From Acinetobacter sp. ANC 4173 (lineage in GTDB: Bacteria > Pseudomonadota > Gammaproteobacteria > Pseudomonadales > Moraxellaceae), in NCBI RefSeq assembly GCF_004331255.1, contig NZ_SJOF01000011.1, positions 62,001 to 126,000 of the forward strand: a stretch of DNA of 64,000 nt. Direction: 5' to 3'. The notes under the pieces were generated by a model, which ran no database searches, was not told the DNA's origin, and saw only the letters and a list, made by a program, of their open reading frames with translations. Position 1 is the stretch's first letter; each line of letters opens with the position of its first letter. The position numbers were made by a program, and so were the translations under genes. Shown here piece after piece: positions 25,041 through 32,844 of this stretch.

Positions 25041-26105
25041 ATGAAAATGTATAAAACACTCACTACTTCTGTCGCTACTCTTGCCTTAGCTACTTTTGCA
25101 AATTGTACTTTCGCAGCAGGTGAGTTAATCGGTATCGCCTTGCCAAATAAAACAGAAGCACGTTGGATTATGGATGGCAATAATATTGTTAAAAACCTAA
25201 AAGCGAAGGGCTATAAAACAGATTTACAATATTCAACGCTTGATGTACCTACGCAAATTTCTCAAATTGAGAACATGATTACTGCTGGTGCCAAAGTTCT
25301 TGTTGTTGCTCCAGTTGATGGTGCAACTGTTTCGAATGTATTAAGCAAAGCAAAAAAGAAAGGTATTAAGGTCATTTCATACGATAAATTGATTATGAAA
25401 ACCAAAGATGTGGACTACTACGCCACATTTGATAATTACCAAGTTGGTGTATTACAAGGTACTTCTATTGTTAAAAAACTTGGGGTAGATACAGGCAAAG
25501 GCCCATTTAACATCGAACTATTTGCTGGCTCTTTAGATGACAACAATGCCCATATGTTTAATGCAGGTGCGATGTCAGTTTTGAATCCTTATATCACCAA
25601 AGGCAAACTTGTCGTGCGTAGTAAGCAAACTGCTCTTGCTAAAGTTGCGACCCTTCGTTGGGAAGGTGCCACAGCGCAAGCGCGTATGGATAACTTATTA
25701 AGTGCCTTTTACGGTGGTGCCCGCGTAAATGCTGTTTTAGCACCAAATGATAATCTCGCGACTGGTATTATCTCTTCTCTCAAAGGTGTTGGATATGGTC
25801 GTAACAATCAGCCAATGCCTGTGATTACGGGTCAAGATGCTCAACCAGCAAACATCAAAGCCATTATCAAAGGCGATCAAACATCAACAGTATTTAAAGA
25901 TACTCGATTATTGGCTAGTGCTGCCGCAAATATGGTTGATGCAATCATTAAAGGTCAAACCGTTCCTGTAAACAACACTAAATCCTATAACAATGGCGCT
26001 AAAGTTGTCCCAACCTACCTAGTTAAACCTCAATTAGTTGATAAAAATAACTGGAATGCGGTTCTTGTAAAATCTGGTTATTACACAGCCAATCAACTGA
26101 AATAA
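25041..26105 (+). CDS. chvE: Sugar-binding protein of ABC importer, ChvE type
   Basis: Periplasmic solute-binding protein of 354 residues with an N-terminal signal peptide (cleavage after about residue 25, CTFAAG). [68 protein letters not shown] and [27 protein letters not shown] are the ChvE/multiple-monosaccharide-binding signature (type I periplasmic fold). ChvE relatives bind arabinose, galactose, glucose, xylose and uronic acids. ATG after GAAGGAAAC. It is the first gene of the importer operon, separated from the ATPase gene by a strong stem-loop. Homology is clear; ligand identity is not, and it could be a cyclitol. Confidence 0.87.
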   Translation: MKMYKTLTTSVATLALATFANCTFAAGELIGIALPNKTEARWIMDGNNIVKNLKAKGYKTDLQYSTLDVPTQISQIENMITAGAKVLVVAPVDGATVSNVLSKAKKKGIKVISYDKLIMKTKDVDYYATFDNYQVGVLQGTSIVKKLGVDTGKGPFNIELFAGSLDDNNAHMFNAGAMSVLNPYITKGKLVVRSKQTALAKVATLRWEGATAQARMDNLLSAFYGGARVNAVLAPNDNLATGIISSLKGVGYGRNNQPMPVITGQDAQPANIKAIIKGDQTSTVFKDTRLLASAAANMVDAIIKGQTVPVNNTKSYNNGAKVVPTYLVKPQLVDKNNWNAVLVKSGYYTANQLK

Positions 26106-26170
26106 GTTATCAAAAATTCAATGACTTAAATCTTAATCAGTAAAAGTTTAGGCGATTAAAAACAGATAAA

Positions 26171-26196
26171 TGTTGGTCAGTGATTACTGACCAACA
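26171..26196 (+). promoter_or_regulatory. Intercistronic stem-loop next to the ATPase ribosome site
   Basis: TGTTGGTCAGT and ACTGACCAACA, perfect 11-bp stem with loop GATT. The GAGG ribosome site of the ATPase gene begins immediately after the stem. No T-run, so it probably protects the upstream mRNA or tunes downstream translation rather than terminating. Confidence 0.65.
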
Positions 26197-26208
26197 GAGG
26201 ATTGCTGT

Positions 26209-27750
26209 ATGGAAACAATACTTGAAATGCGTGGCATCAAGAAGTGTTTTGGACATGTTCAAGCACTTAGTCATGTTGATATGGTTGTCAAAAAAGGAGA
26301 AATTCACGCAATTTGTGGTGAAAATGGTGCTGGTAAATCCACATTAATGAAAGTGTTGAGTGGTGTTTATCCCCATGGTTCTTATGATGGTCAGATCTTT
26401 TATCAAGGTGAAGAACAGAAATTTTCTGATATTCATGACAGTGAAGAAAAAGGAATTATCATTATTCATCAAGAGCTTGCTCTTGTCCCAATGTTATCCA
26501 TCACTGAAAATATTTTTTTAGGAAATGAACAGTCCCAATTAGGCATTATTAACTGGAATAGTTCTTATCAAAAAACTAAGCAAGTACTGGCTAAAGTAGG
26601 TTTATCCGATTCACCAGATACTTTAATCAACGACCTTGGGATCGGTAAACAACAGTTAGTCGAGATTGCAAAAGCATTATCAAAAGAAGTCAAACTGCTA
26701 ATTTTGGACGAACCGACAGCCAGTTTGAATGACAATGATAGTGACAGACTACTGACTCTTCTATTAGAACTGAAGGCCCAAGGCGTTACATCTATCATTA
26801 TCTCCCATAAGCTAAATGAAATTTCAAGAGTAGCTGATAGCATTACGATCATACGTGATGGCTCTTCAGTAGATTACCTAAATTGTCGTGAAGAAGACGT
26901 AAGCGAAGACCGCATCATTAAAGCAATGGTCGGTCGAGATATGGAAGATCGTTACCCTCCAAGAACACCTAATATTGGTGAAATATTATTTGAAGTCAAA
27001 GACTGGCGTGTTGATCATCCAAATCATGCTTCTCGTGAAGTCATTAAAGGAATTAGCATTAACGCACGCAAAGGTGAAATTGTCGGAATTGCAGGTCTCA
27101 TGGGCTCTGGACGTACAGAACTTGCAATGAGTATCTTCGGCAAATCTTACGGCAAAAATATTCGCGGCAATGTCTCCATTCATGGCAAATCAATTGATGT
27201 CTCTACGGTAAGAAAAGCCATTGATAATGGTCTGGCTTATGTTACGGAAGACCGAAAAGGGTATGGTCTATTACTCGAAGAGAGTATTAAAAAGAATACT
27301 TCATTAGCGAACCTTTCTGGCATCTCAAACAAGTTGGTAGTCAATGATTATCGTGAGACAAACACTGCAAATGACTTTAGAAGCAAACTGCGAATTAGAA
27401 GTGCTGATGTTGAACAGCATACGGGCAACTTGTCAGGTGGAAATCAGCAAAAGGTCGTGATTAGTAAATGGCTATTCACAGCGCCAGACGTCCTCATTCT
27501 TGATGAACCCACACGAGGTGTTGATGTTGGTGCCAAGTATGAAATTTACACGATTATTGATCAAGTCGTCCAAGAAGGAAAATGCATAATCATGATCTCT
27601 TCCGAAATGCCAGAGTTATTAGGCATGTGTGATCGGATTTATGTCATGAACGAAGGAAAGATTGTTGGTGAGTTTCTGGCAAAAGATGCGAATCAAGAAG
27701 CCATTATGCGATCTATTATGAAGAATGGAGAGAACGAAAATGAACAATAG
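26209..27750 (+). CDS. gguA: Sugar ABC importer ATPase, GguA type (two nucleotide-binding domains)
   Basis: Cytoplasmic ATPase of 513 residues with two ABC domains, which powers the sugar importer. The first has Walker [10 protein letters not shown] near residue 40, Walker [12 protein letters not shown] and a degenerate signature LGIGKQQ. The second has a divergent Walker A (GLMGSGRTE), signature [14 protein letters not shown] and Walker [13 protein letters not shown]. One competent and one degenerate domain is normal for the AraG/RbsA/XylG/GguA class. Second gene of the operon; its end overlaps the start of the permease gene by 11 bases. Most similar in style to multiple-sugar GguA proteins. 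Confidence 0.9.
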   Translation: METILEMRGIKKCFGHVQALSHVDMVVKKGEIHAICGENGAGKSTLMKVLSGVYPHGSYDGQIFYQGEEQKFSDIHDSEEKGIIIIHQELALVPMLSITENIFLGNEQSQLGIINWNSSYQKTKQVLAKVGLSDSPDTLINDLGIGKQQLVEIAKALSKEVKLLILDEPTASLNDNDSDRLLTLLLELKAQGVTSIIISHKLNEISRVADSITIIRDGSSVDYLNCREEDVSEDRIIKAMVGRDMEDRYPPRTPNIGEILFEVKDWRVDHPNHASREVIKGISINARKGEIVGIAGLMGSGRTELAMSIFGKSYGKNIRGNVSIHGKSIDVSTVRKAIDNGLAYVTEDRKGYGLLLEESIKKNTSLANLSGISNKLVVNDYRETNTANDFRSKLRIRSADVEQHTGNLSGGNQQKVVISKWLFTAPDVLILDEPTRGVDVGAKYEIYTIIDQVVQEGKCIIMISSEMPELLGMCDRIYVMNEGKIVGEFLAKDANQEAIMRSIMKNGENENEQ

Positions 27751-28954
27751 TAATAGCGCAGAAATTTCCAACAAAATGAGCGGTAAAGCAAATAAAGGTT
27801 TTAACACAAACTTCATAGCACAAGGCTTAAAGGAATATGGCTTGTTATGTGCATTGATTATTATTGTGGCATTCTTCCAATTTGCGACTGATAACGTCTT
27901 GCTGCAACCTTTAAATCTTACCAATTTAATCTTGCAGAATAGCTATATCGTCATCATGGCTCTTGGTATGCTCATGGTGATTGTAAGTGGACAAATTGAT
28001 CTCTCTGTCGGATCAGTCGTCGGCTTAACTGGTGCTTTAGCCGCCAGCCTTATGGTCACACACGAAATGCCTTTTGTTCCAGCAATGTTTATTTGTATTT
28101 TGGCTGGTGCAGTCATAGGAGCAATCCAAGGATACTGGGTTGCATATTGGAAAGTACCATCCTTTATTGTGACTTTAGCAGGGATGCTCGTTTTCCGTGG
28201 TCTAACATTAATTTCTCTTGATGGTCAGTCAGTAGGCCCATTTGAAGATGGTTTTAACGCATTTAGTTCAGGCTTCATTCCTGACTTTTTTGGAATCGAG
28301 GGCATACATACGACTTCCCTTCTCGTTGGTATAGTGGTTAGTGTTACATTTTTTATCTTTGAACTTCGTCAACGTAAACAAGCTACATTGCATGGCATTG
28401 AAAATAGTTCGATGATGTTGTTTGTGTTGAAAAACCTAGCATTAAGTGCTGTGATTATCGCTTTTTCTTACGTACTAGCTTTATATCAAGGTATGCCAAT
28501 AGTCTTAATCATTATGGGAATTTTGGTTGCCTTTTATACTTTCATCATGAACAAAACGACTATTGGTCGTCGTATCTATGCTGTTGGCGGAAATGCTAAA
28601 GCAGCGAAACTCTCAGGTATTAAAACTGAGCGTGTTATTTTCTTCGCCTTTGTCAATATGGGAATTCTTGCTGCTTTTGCAGGGCTAATTTTTGCAGCAC
28701 GTTTGAATAGTGCAACACCAAATGGTGGCTATGGATTCGAATTAGATGTAATTGCTGCATGCTTTATTGGCGGTGCATCTGCTTCAGGTGGTGTAGGTAA
28801 AGTATTTGCAGTTGTGATTGGTGCATTTATTATGGGCGTCATGAACAATGGTATGTCAATCATGGGGATTGGCGTGGATTACCAGCAAGTGATTAAAGGA
28901 TTAGTACTTTTAGGTGCTGTTCTTATCGATGTCTATACTAAAAATAAAGCATAA
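27740..28954 (+). CDS. gguB: Sugar ABC importer permease, GguB type
   Basis: Inner-membrane permease of the monosaccharide importer, 404 residues and about ten to twelve hydrophobic segments. [41 protein letters not shown] and [29 protein letters not shown] are the family's TM2-3 motif and the cytoplasmic loop that contacts the ATPase. C-terminal [31 protein letters not shown] is also typical. ATG 27740 with GGAGAG upstream is preferred to the in-frame ATG at 27725. It overlaps the ATPase gene, so the two are translationally coupled. Third gene of the operon. Confidence 0.9.
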   Translation: MNNSNSAEISNKMSGKANKGFNTNFIAQGLKEYGLLCALIIIVAFFQFATDNVLLQPLNLTNLILQNSYIVIMALGMLMVIVSGQIDLSVGSVVGLTGALAASLMVTHEMPFVPAMFICILAGAVIGAIQGYWVAYWKVPSFIVTLAGMLVFRGLTLISLDGQSVGPFEDGFNAFSSGFIPDFFGIEGIHTTSLLVGIVVSVTFFIFELRQRKQATLHGIENSSMMLFVLKNLALSAVIIAFSYVLALYQGMPIVLIIMGILVAFYTFIMNKTTIGRRIYAVGGNAKAAKLSGIKTERVIFFAFVNMGILAAFAGLIFAARLNSATPNGGYGFELDVIAACFIGGASASGGVGKVFAVVIGAFIMGVMNNGMSIMGIGVDYQQVIKGLVLLGAVLIDVYTKNKA

Positions 28955-28961
28955 ACCTATC

Positions 28962-28994
28962 GCCTTTGATGTGATGAAAAATCATATCAAAGGC
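28962..28994 (+). terminator. Stem-loop after the importer operon
   Basis: GCCTTTGATGTGAT (28962-28975) pairs with ATCATATCAAAGGC (28981-28994) with one G-T pair and loop GAAAA. The tail TTAATTTAT is T-rich but not a pure run, so some read-through into the UPF0303 gene is possible. Confidence 0.65.
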
Positions 28995-29038
28995 TTAATT
29001 TATATAAGGCTAATACACCATTTCAAATAGGTTTTACG

Positions 29039-29536
29039 ATGACAACAAATGATCTTTCGATATTGATACATCAAGAGGAAATACTACAATTCGATGTTTT
29101 TAATGAAGATATAGCATGGCAATTAGGCTCTATCATTTATGAACGTGGCAAATCAGATTCTCTCCCTATAGTGATTGAAATAAAAAAGTTTGATCAGACA
29201 CTTTTTTTGGCAGCCAGATCTGGTGTGACCTTCGATCATCATGATTGGATTCGACGTAAGGGTAATACGGTTCAACGTTTTCTACGTAGCTCTTATCGAC
29301 TAGGACATGAATTATCTATTGAAAAATTAGATATCACTCAACGATATAATTTACCTGCATATGATTATACTAGTGCTGGTGGCGGCTTTCCGATCATTGT
29401 AAAGAATATTGGAGTAATCGGAAGCATTACTATTTCGGGGCTTCCAGAGCGACAAGACCATCAGCTTATTGTCGATACACTTGCCGATTATCTAGAAAAA
29501 GATAAGAGTACTTTACAACTTTCAGTAACCAACTAA
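29039..29536 (+). CDS. UPF0303 / heme-degrading-domain (HbpS-like) protein
   Basis: A 165-residue protein of the UPF0303 family, related in fold to GlcG/HbpS. GSIIYERGKSDSLPIVIEIKKFDQTLFLAARSGVTFDHHDWIRRKGNTVQRFLRSSYRLG is characteristic, as is the C-terminal GGGFPIIVKNIGVIGSITISGLPERQDHQLIVD. The fold binds small ligands, in some members heme or corrinoids, and such genes are commonly found beside sugar and glycolate catabolic operons, but the biochemical role is not established. ATG at 29039. It follows the importer operon on the same strand after a stem-loop. Confidence 0.75.
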   Translation: MTTNDLSILIHQEEILQFDVFNEDIAWQLGSIIYERGKSDSLPIVIEIKKFDQTLFLAARSGVTFDHHDWIRRKGNTVQRFLRSSYRLGHELSIEKLDITQRYNLPAYDYTSAGGGFPIIVKNIGVIGSITISGLPERQDHQLIVDTLADYLEKDKSTLQLSVTN

Positions 29537-29727
29537 AAATTTATTTAAAAAAGAGATCTACTTATTTTATATACAAAAATTTTAAAATTATTCTAAAAAT
29601 TCTCAAATCAATTGCTAATATTCGTTTCTAAAAGAAATCAGAAATAAGCTTTGTTAACTATTAGATTTATATCCATGTTGTAGATATTCTTTGCAGAAAA
29701 TATGATCGACCAATTATAAAAATAAAA

Positions 29728-29754
29728 TATACTAAACAAAATATGTTGAGTATA
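29728..29754. promoter_or_regulatory. Inverted repeat at the chrB promoter
   Basis: TATACT (29728-29733) and AGTATA (29749-29754), inverted repeat with 15-base spacer, ending four bases before the chrB ATG. ChrB proteins are chromate-responsive DNA-binding regulators, so autoregulation here is plausible. The region 29537-29727 is AT-rich with nothing else recognised. Confidence 0.45.
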
Positions 29755-29758
29755 TAAC

Positions 29759-30679
29759 ATGAATATATCTTTACTCATCTCTTCACTTCCAACACAGAAC
29801 ACAACCACTCGTATGAGGGTATGGCGATCGCTTAAGGCAAGTGGCGCTGCAACCCTTAGAGATGGCGTCTATTTACTCCCAATTGCACATCGCGAGAAAT
29901 TTGATCCTATTGCTCATGATGTCATCTCAGAGCAAGGAACTGCCTATGTATTTCACGCGGAGTCCGCTTCAAATCTTGATCTTTCGACTATTTTCAGTCG
30001 AAAAGAAGAATATGATGCCCTTTATAAACAACTTACAGCGTTAAAAGGCCGCCTGACCAAAGATGAAAAGAAAGAGCTGCTCAAGCAAGTTCGTAGACTC
30101 AGAAAAAGTAGCAATGCGCTTGTAGACATTGACTATTATCCTGATGAGACTCAAACACAGGTTTTAAATGAACTTGCATTATTAGAATGCTCTATTGCCC
30201 GACTTGGTGAAGTCAATGAACCTCATGCAATACAAAGCCACATTCAACTTTTAGGCAAAACAGATTATCAAAACCAACTTTGGGCAACTCGAAAAAGACC
30301 TTGGATTGATCGCCTAGCCTCTGCATGGCTCATTAAGACTTTTATTGATGCCACACCTACCTTTATTTGGTTAGAAACACCAAGTGATTGCCCCAAAGAA
30401 GCCTTAGGTTTCGATTTTGACGGGGCAAAGTTCAGTCACATCAACCATTGGGTTACCTTTGAAGTTCTTTTGCATAGTTTTAGTTTAGAAACACCTGCAC
30501 TAAAGAAAATCGCTGAAATTGTGCATTACCTTGATGTGGGTGGAATTGAACCTCCCGAAGCAATTGGTATTGAAAAAGTTATTCAAGGTCTTCGAAGCCA
30601 AATCAACAATGATGACCAATTATTTGCATTATCCAATCATATTTTCGATGGCTTATATGCCAATCTATCCAGAGAATAA
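29759..30679 (+). CDS. chrB: Chromate-resistance regulator ChrB
   Basis: Protein of 306 residues with an N-terminal ChrB domain (LLISSLPTQNTTTRMRVWRSLKASGAATLRDGVYLLP, residues ~5-42), a coiled-coil-rich middle (EYDALYKQLTALKGRLTKDEKKELLKQVRRLRKS), and a C-terminal ChrB_C domain (WATRKRPWIDRLASAWLIKTFID). Characterised ChrB senses chromate and controls chrA. It ends two bases before chrA, so the two genes form one operon. ATG 29759 is preceded by TTGAG and an inverted repeat. Complete. Confidence 0.9.
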   Translation: MNISLLISSLPTQNTTTRMRVWRSLKASGAATLRDGVYLLPIAHREKFDPIAHDVISEQGTAYVFHAESASNLDLSTIFSRKEEYDALYKQLTALKGRLTKDEKKELLKQVRRLRKSSNALVDIDYYPDETQTQVLNELALLECSIARLGEVNEPHAIQSHIQLLGKTDYQNQLWATRKRPWIDRLASAWLIKTFIDATPTFIWLETPSDCPKEALGFDFDGAKFSHINHWVTFEVLLHSFSLETPALKKIAEIVHYLDVGGIEPPEAIGIEKVIQGLRSQINNDDQLFALSNHIFDGLYANLSRE

Positions 30680-30681
30680 TT

Positions 30682-32034
30682 ATGGAACAAGAACTGAGTA
30701 CGTCGCCAGAAGCAGAAATACAAACAGTTTCATTTTGGCAGGCTTTTCTGTTTTGGCTTAAGTTAGGCTTTATTAGTTTTGGTGGTCCCGCAGGTCAAAT
30801 CGCAGTCATGCACCAAGAACTGGTTGAACAAAAGCGCTGGATTTCTGAGAAGCGTTTTTTACATGCCCTGAACTATTGCATGCTCTTGCCTGGGCCTGAA
30901 GCACAACAATTGGCGACTTATATCGGCTGGTTAATGCACAGGACGACTGGCGGATTAGTTGCAGGCATTCTTTTTGTACTCCCATCGTTATTTATTTTAA
31001 TCGGCCTTTCGTGGGTCTATGTCAAATTTGGTGATGTGCCCGTCATCGCTGGACTGTTTTACGGTATTAAACCCGCTGTTGTTGCCATTGTTTTTCATGC
31101 AACACATCGTATTGGGAGTCGATCACTCAAGAATAAATTCTTATGGCTGATTGCAACACTTTCATTTATTGCGATATTTTTCTTCAATTTACCCTTTCCT
31201 TTAATCGTTTTCTCTGCTGCGCTGATTGGATATCTAACCAGTAAAAAATATCCAACGCTATTTTCTAGCAGCAATGCGCATCAGCAAAGTAAAAAAGATT
31301 ATGGGCGTGCGTTAATTGATGATGATACTCCCACACCAGCGCATGCGATCTTTAGCTGGAAACGTTTGGGCAGTATTGTGCTAATCGGTGGTCTACTGTG
31401 GTTTATTCCTATCATCAGTCTAAGCTTAATGCTTGGGTGGGATCATGCCTATACCCAAATGGCGTGGTTCTTTACTAAAGCTGCGCTACTTACTTTTGGT
31501 GGTGCCTATGCCGTTTTACCTTATGTTTATCAAGGGGCTGTAAACTATTACGGCTGGTTAAGTCCGACTCAAATGATCGATGGCTTGGCACTAGGCGAAA
31601 GCACGCCCGGCCCTTTAATTATGGTGGTTGCATTCGTTGGTTTTTTGGGCGCATTTAACCAAGCCCTCTTAGGTTCAGAGTATCTATTCTTGGCGGGAGC
31701 GATTGGAGCAACAATCGTGACTTGGTTTACCTTCCTATTTTCCTTTATTTTTATCCTCGCTGGCGCACCGATTATTGAGTCAACACATAATGAGCTCAAA
31801 TTTACGGCACCCCTAACCGCCATTACAGCAGCGATTGTCGGCGTGATTCTTAACCTTGCACTATTTTTTAGTTATCACGTGCTTTGGCCAACAGGATTTG
31901 GTGGCTCTTTTGATATCGTTGCTGCTTCCATCGCACTTGCAGCCCTAATTGGACTGTTCTATTTTGAGTTGAAAGTCATGTATGTCCTTGCTGCTTCTGC
32001 GTTAATCGGCTTACTTTGTTTTAGCTTTCTTTAA
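30682..32034 (+). CDS. chrA: Chromate transporter ChrA
   Basis: Inner-membrane chromate (CrO4 2-) efflux protein of the CHR family, long bidomain form, 450 residues and ten or more helices. The N-terminal half has FWLKLGFISFGGPAGQIAVMHQELVEQKRW with LNYCMLLPGPEAQQLATYIGW, and the second half repeats the pattern in FFTKAALLTFGGAYAVLPYVYQ and LALGESTPGPLIMVVAFVGFLG. These duplicated FGGP/GPEAQ-type motifs are diagnostic. Downstream of chrB with a two-base gap, convergent with kdpE across a strong hairpin. Confidence 0.93.
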   Translation: MEQELSTSPEAEIQTVSFWQAFLFWLKLGFISFGGPAGQIAVMHQELVEQKRWISEKRFLHALNYCMLLPGPEAQQLATYIGWLMHRTTGGLVAGILFVLPSLFILIGLSWVYVKFGDVPVIAGLFYGIKPAVVAIVFHATHRIGSRSLKNKFLWLIATLSFIAIFFFNLPFPLIVFSAALIGYLTSKKYPTLFSSSNAHQQSKKDYGRALIDDDTPTPAHAIFSWKRLGSIVLIGGLLWFIPIISLSLMLGWDHAYTQMAWFFTKAALLTFGGAYAVLPYVYQGAVNYYGWLSPTQMIDGLALGESTPGPLIMVVAFVGFLGAFNQALLGSEYLFLAGAIGATIVTWFTFLFSFIFILAGAPIIESTHNELKFTAPLTAITAAIVGVILNLALFFSYHVLWPTGFGGSFDIVAASIALAALIGLFYFELKVMYVLAASALIGLLCFSFL

Positions 32035-32063
32035 TATATATCAATTGAATGAAGGCCTTCTTT

Positions 32064-32092
32064 TGTGGGATTTGATTGAATCAATCCCACAC
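32064..32092. terminator. Bidirectional terminator between chrA and kdpE
   Basis: TGTGGGATTTGATT and AATCAATCCCACA pair almost perfectly (32064-32092), with a short AT-rich run on each side between two convergent operons. Confidence 0.75.
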
Positions 32093-32129
32093 TATTTTTA
32101 AGTCCCTTGTGTTCTCTTGAAGTTGATCG

Positions 32130-32834
32130 TTAAGATTCACCCAAAAAACGCAACCCGACCCCTGCAATAGTAAAAATATACTTTGGGTTCATCGCTGAGT
32201 CTCCGATTTTGGTTCGGAGTTTTTTCACCAAAATTCGAAGATAATGGGTATCTTCTTCATGCGTAATGCCCCATAACTCCGTCATGATTTGTTTTTGAGT
32301 CACGATCTTACCTTGATGACGAATCAGCAGTGCCAACAGTTGAAATTCTTTTTTGGTGAGAATAATTTCTTCATGAGCTAATTTCACTACATGCTCAGCC
32401 ACATCCACAGATAATTGACCATCATCAAATACAATGTTGAGTCCAGATTGCTGTGGTTTATTACGAAACATCACTCGAATACGCGCACATAATTCCTGAA
32501 TACTAAACGGTTTGGTGACATAATCGTTTGCACCTGCATCTAACAATTTAATTTTTTGATTTTCATCTGGGCGTGCAGATAACACAATCACAGGAATGTC
32601 CGACCAGAGTCTCATCTCGGTCAACACCTGCTGTCCCTCCATATCAGGTAAGCCCAAATCTAAAATCATTAAATCCGCACCACGGGTTGCCAAAGTCTCT
32701 AAGCCTTGCATGCCATTTTCAGCGACATGCACCTGATAGCCTTGCGCACGTAAGGCAATGTCCAAAAATTTTCGGATTTGAGGCTCATCATCAATAATCA
32801 GAATTGATGCATTCGGATGGATTGTTTGCGGCAT
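32130..32834 (-). CDS. kdpE: Kdp operon response regulator KdpE
   Basis: OmpR-family response regulator of 234 residues. The receiver domain (~10-120) has the acidic pair in ILIIDDEPQIRKFL, the phosphoacceptor Asp in LMILDLGLPDMEG and the conserved Lys in VTKPFSIQEL. The C-terminal winged helix runs from ~135 (LSVDVAEHVVKLAHEEIILTKKEFQLLALL) to YIFTIAGVGLRF. Phosphorylated by KdpD, it activates kdpABC on potassium limitation. It begins 11 bases after the kdpD stop and is the last gene of kdpABCDE. A candidate binding site lies upstream of kdpA (39921-39972). Confidence 0.96.
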   Translation of the reverse strand: MPQTIHPNASILIIDDEPQIRKFLDIALRAQGYQVHVAENGMQGLETLATRGADLMILDLGLPDMEGQQVLTEMRLWSDIPVIVLSARPDENQKIKLLDAGANDYVTKPFSIQELCARIRVMFRNKPQQSGLNIVFDDGQLSVDVAEHVVKLAHEEIILTKKEFQLLALLIRHQGKIVTQKQIMTELWGITHEEDTHYLRILVKKLRTKIGDSAMNPKYIFTIAGVGLRFLGES

Positions 32835-32844
32835 AAAAATGTTT

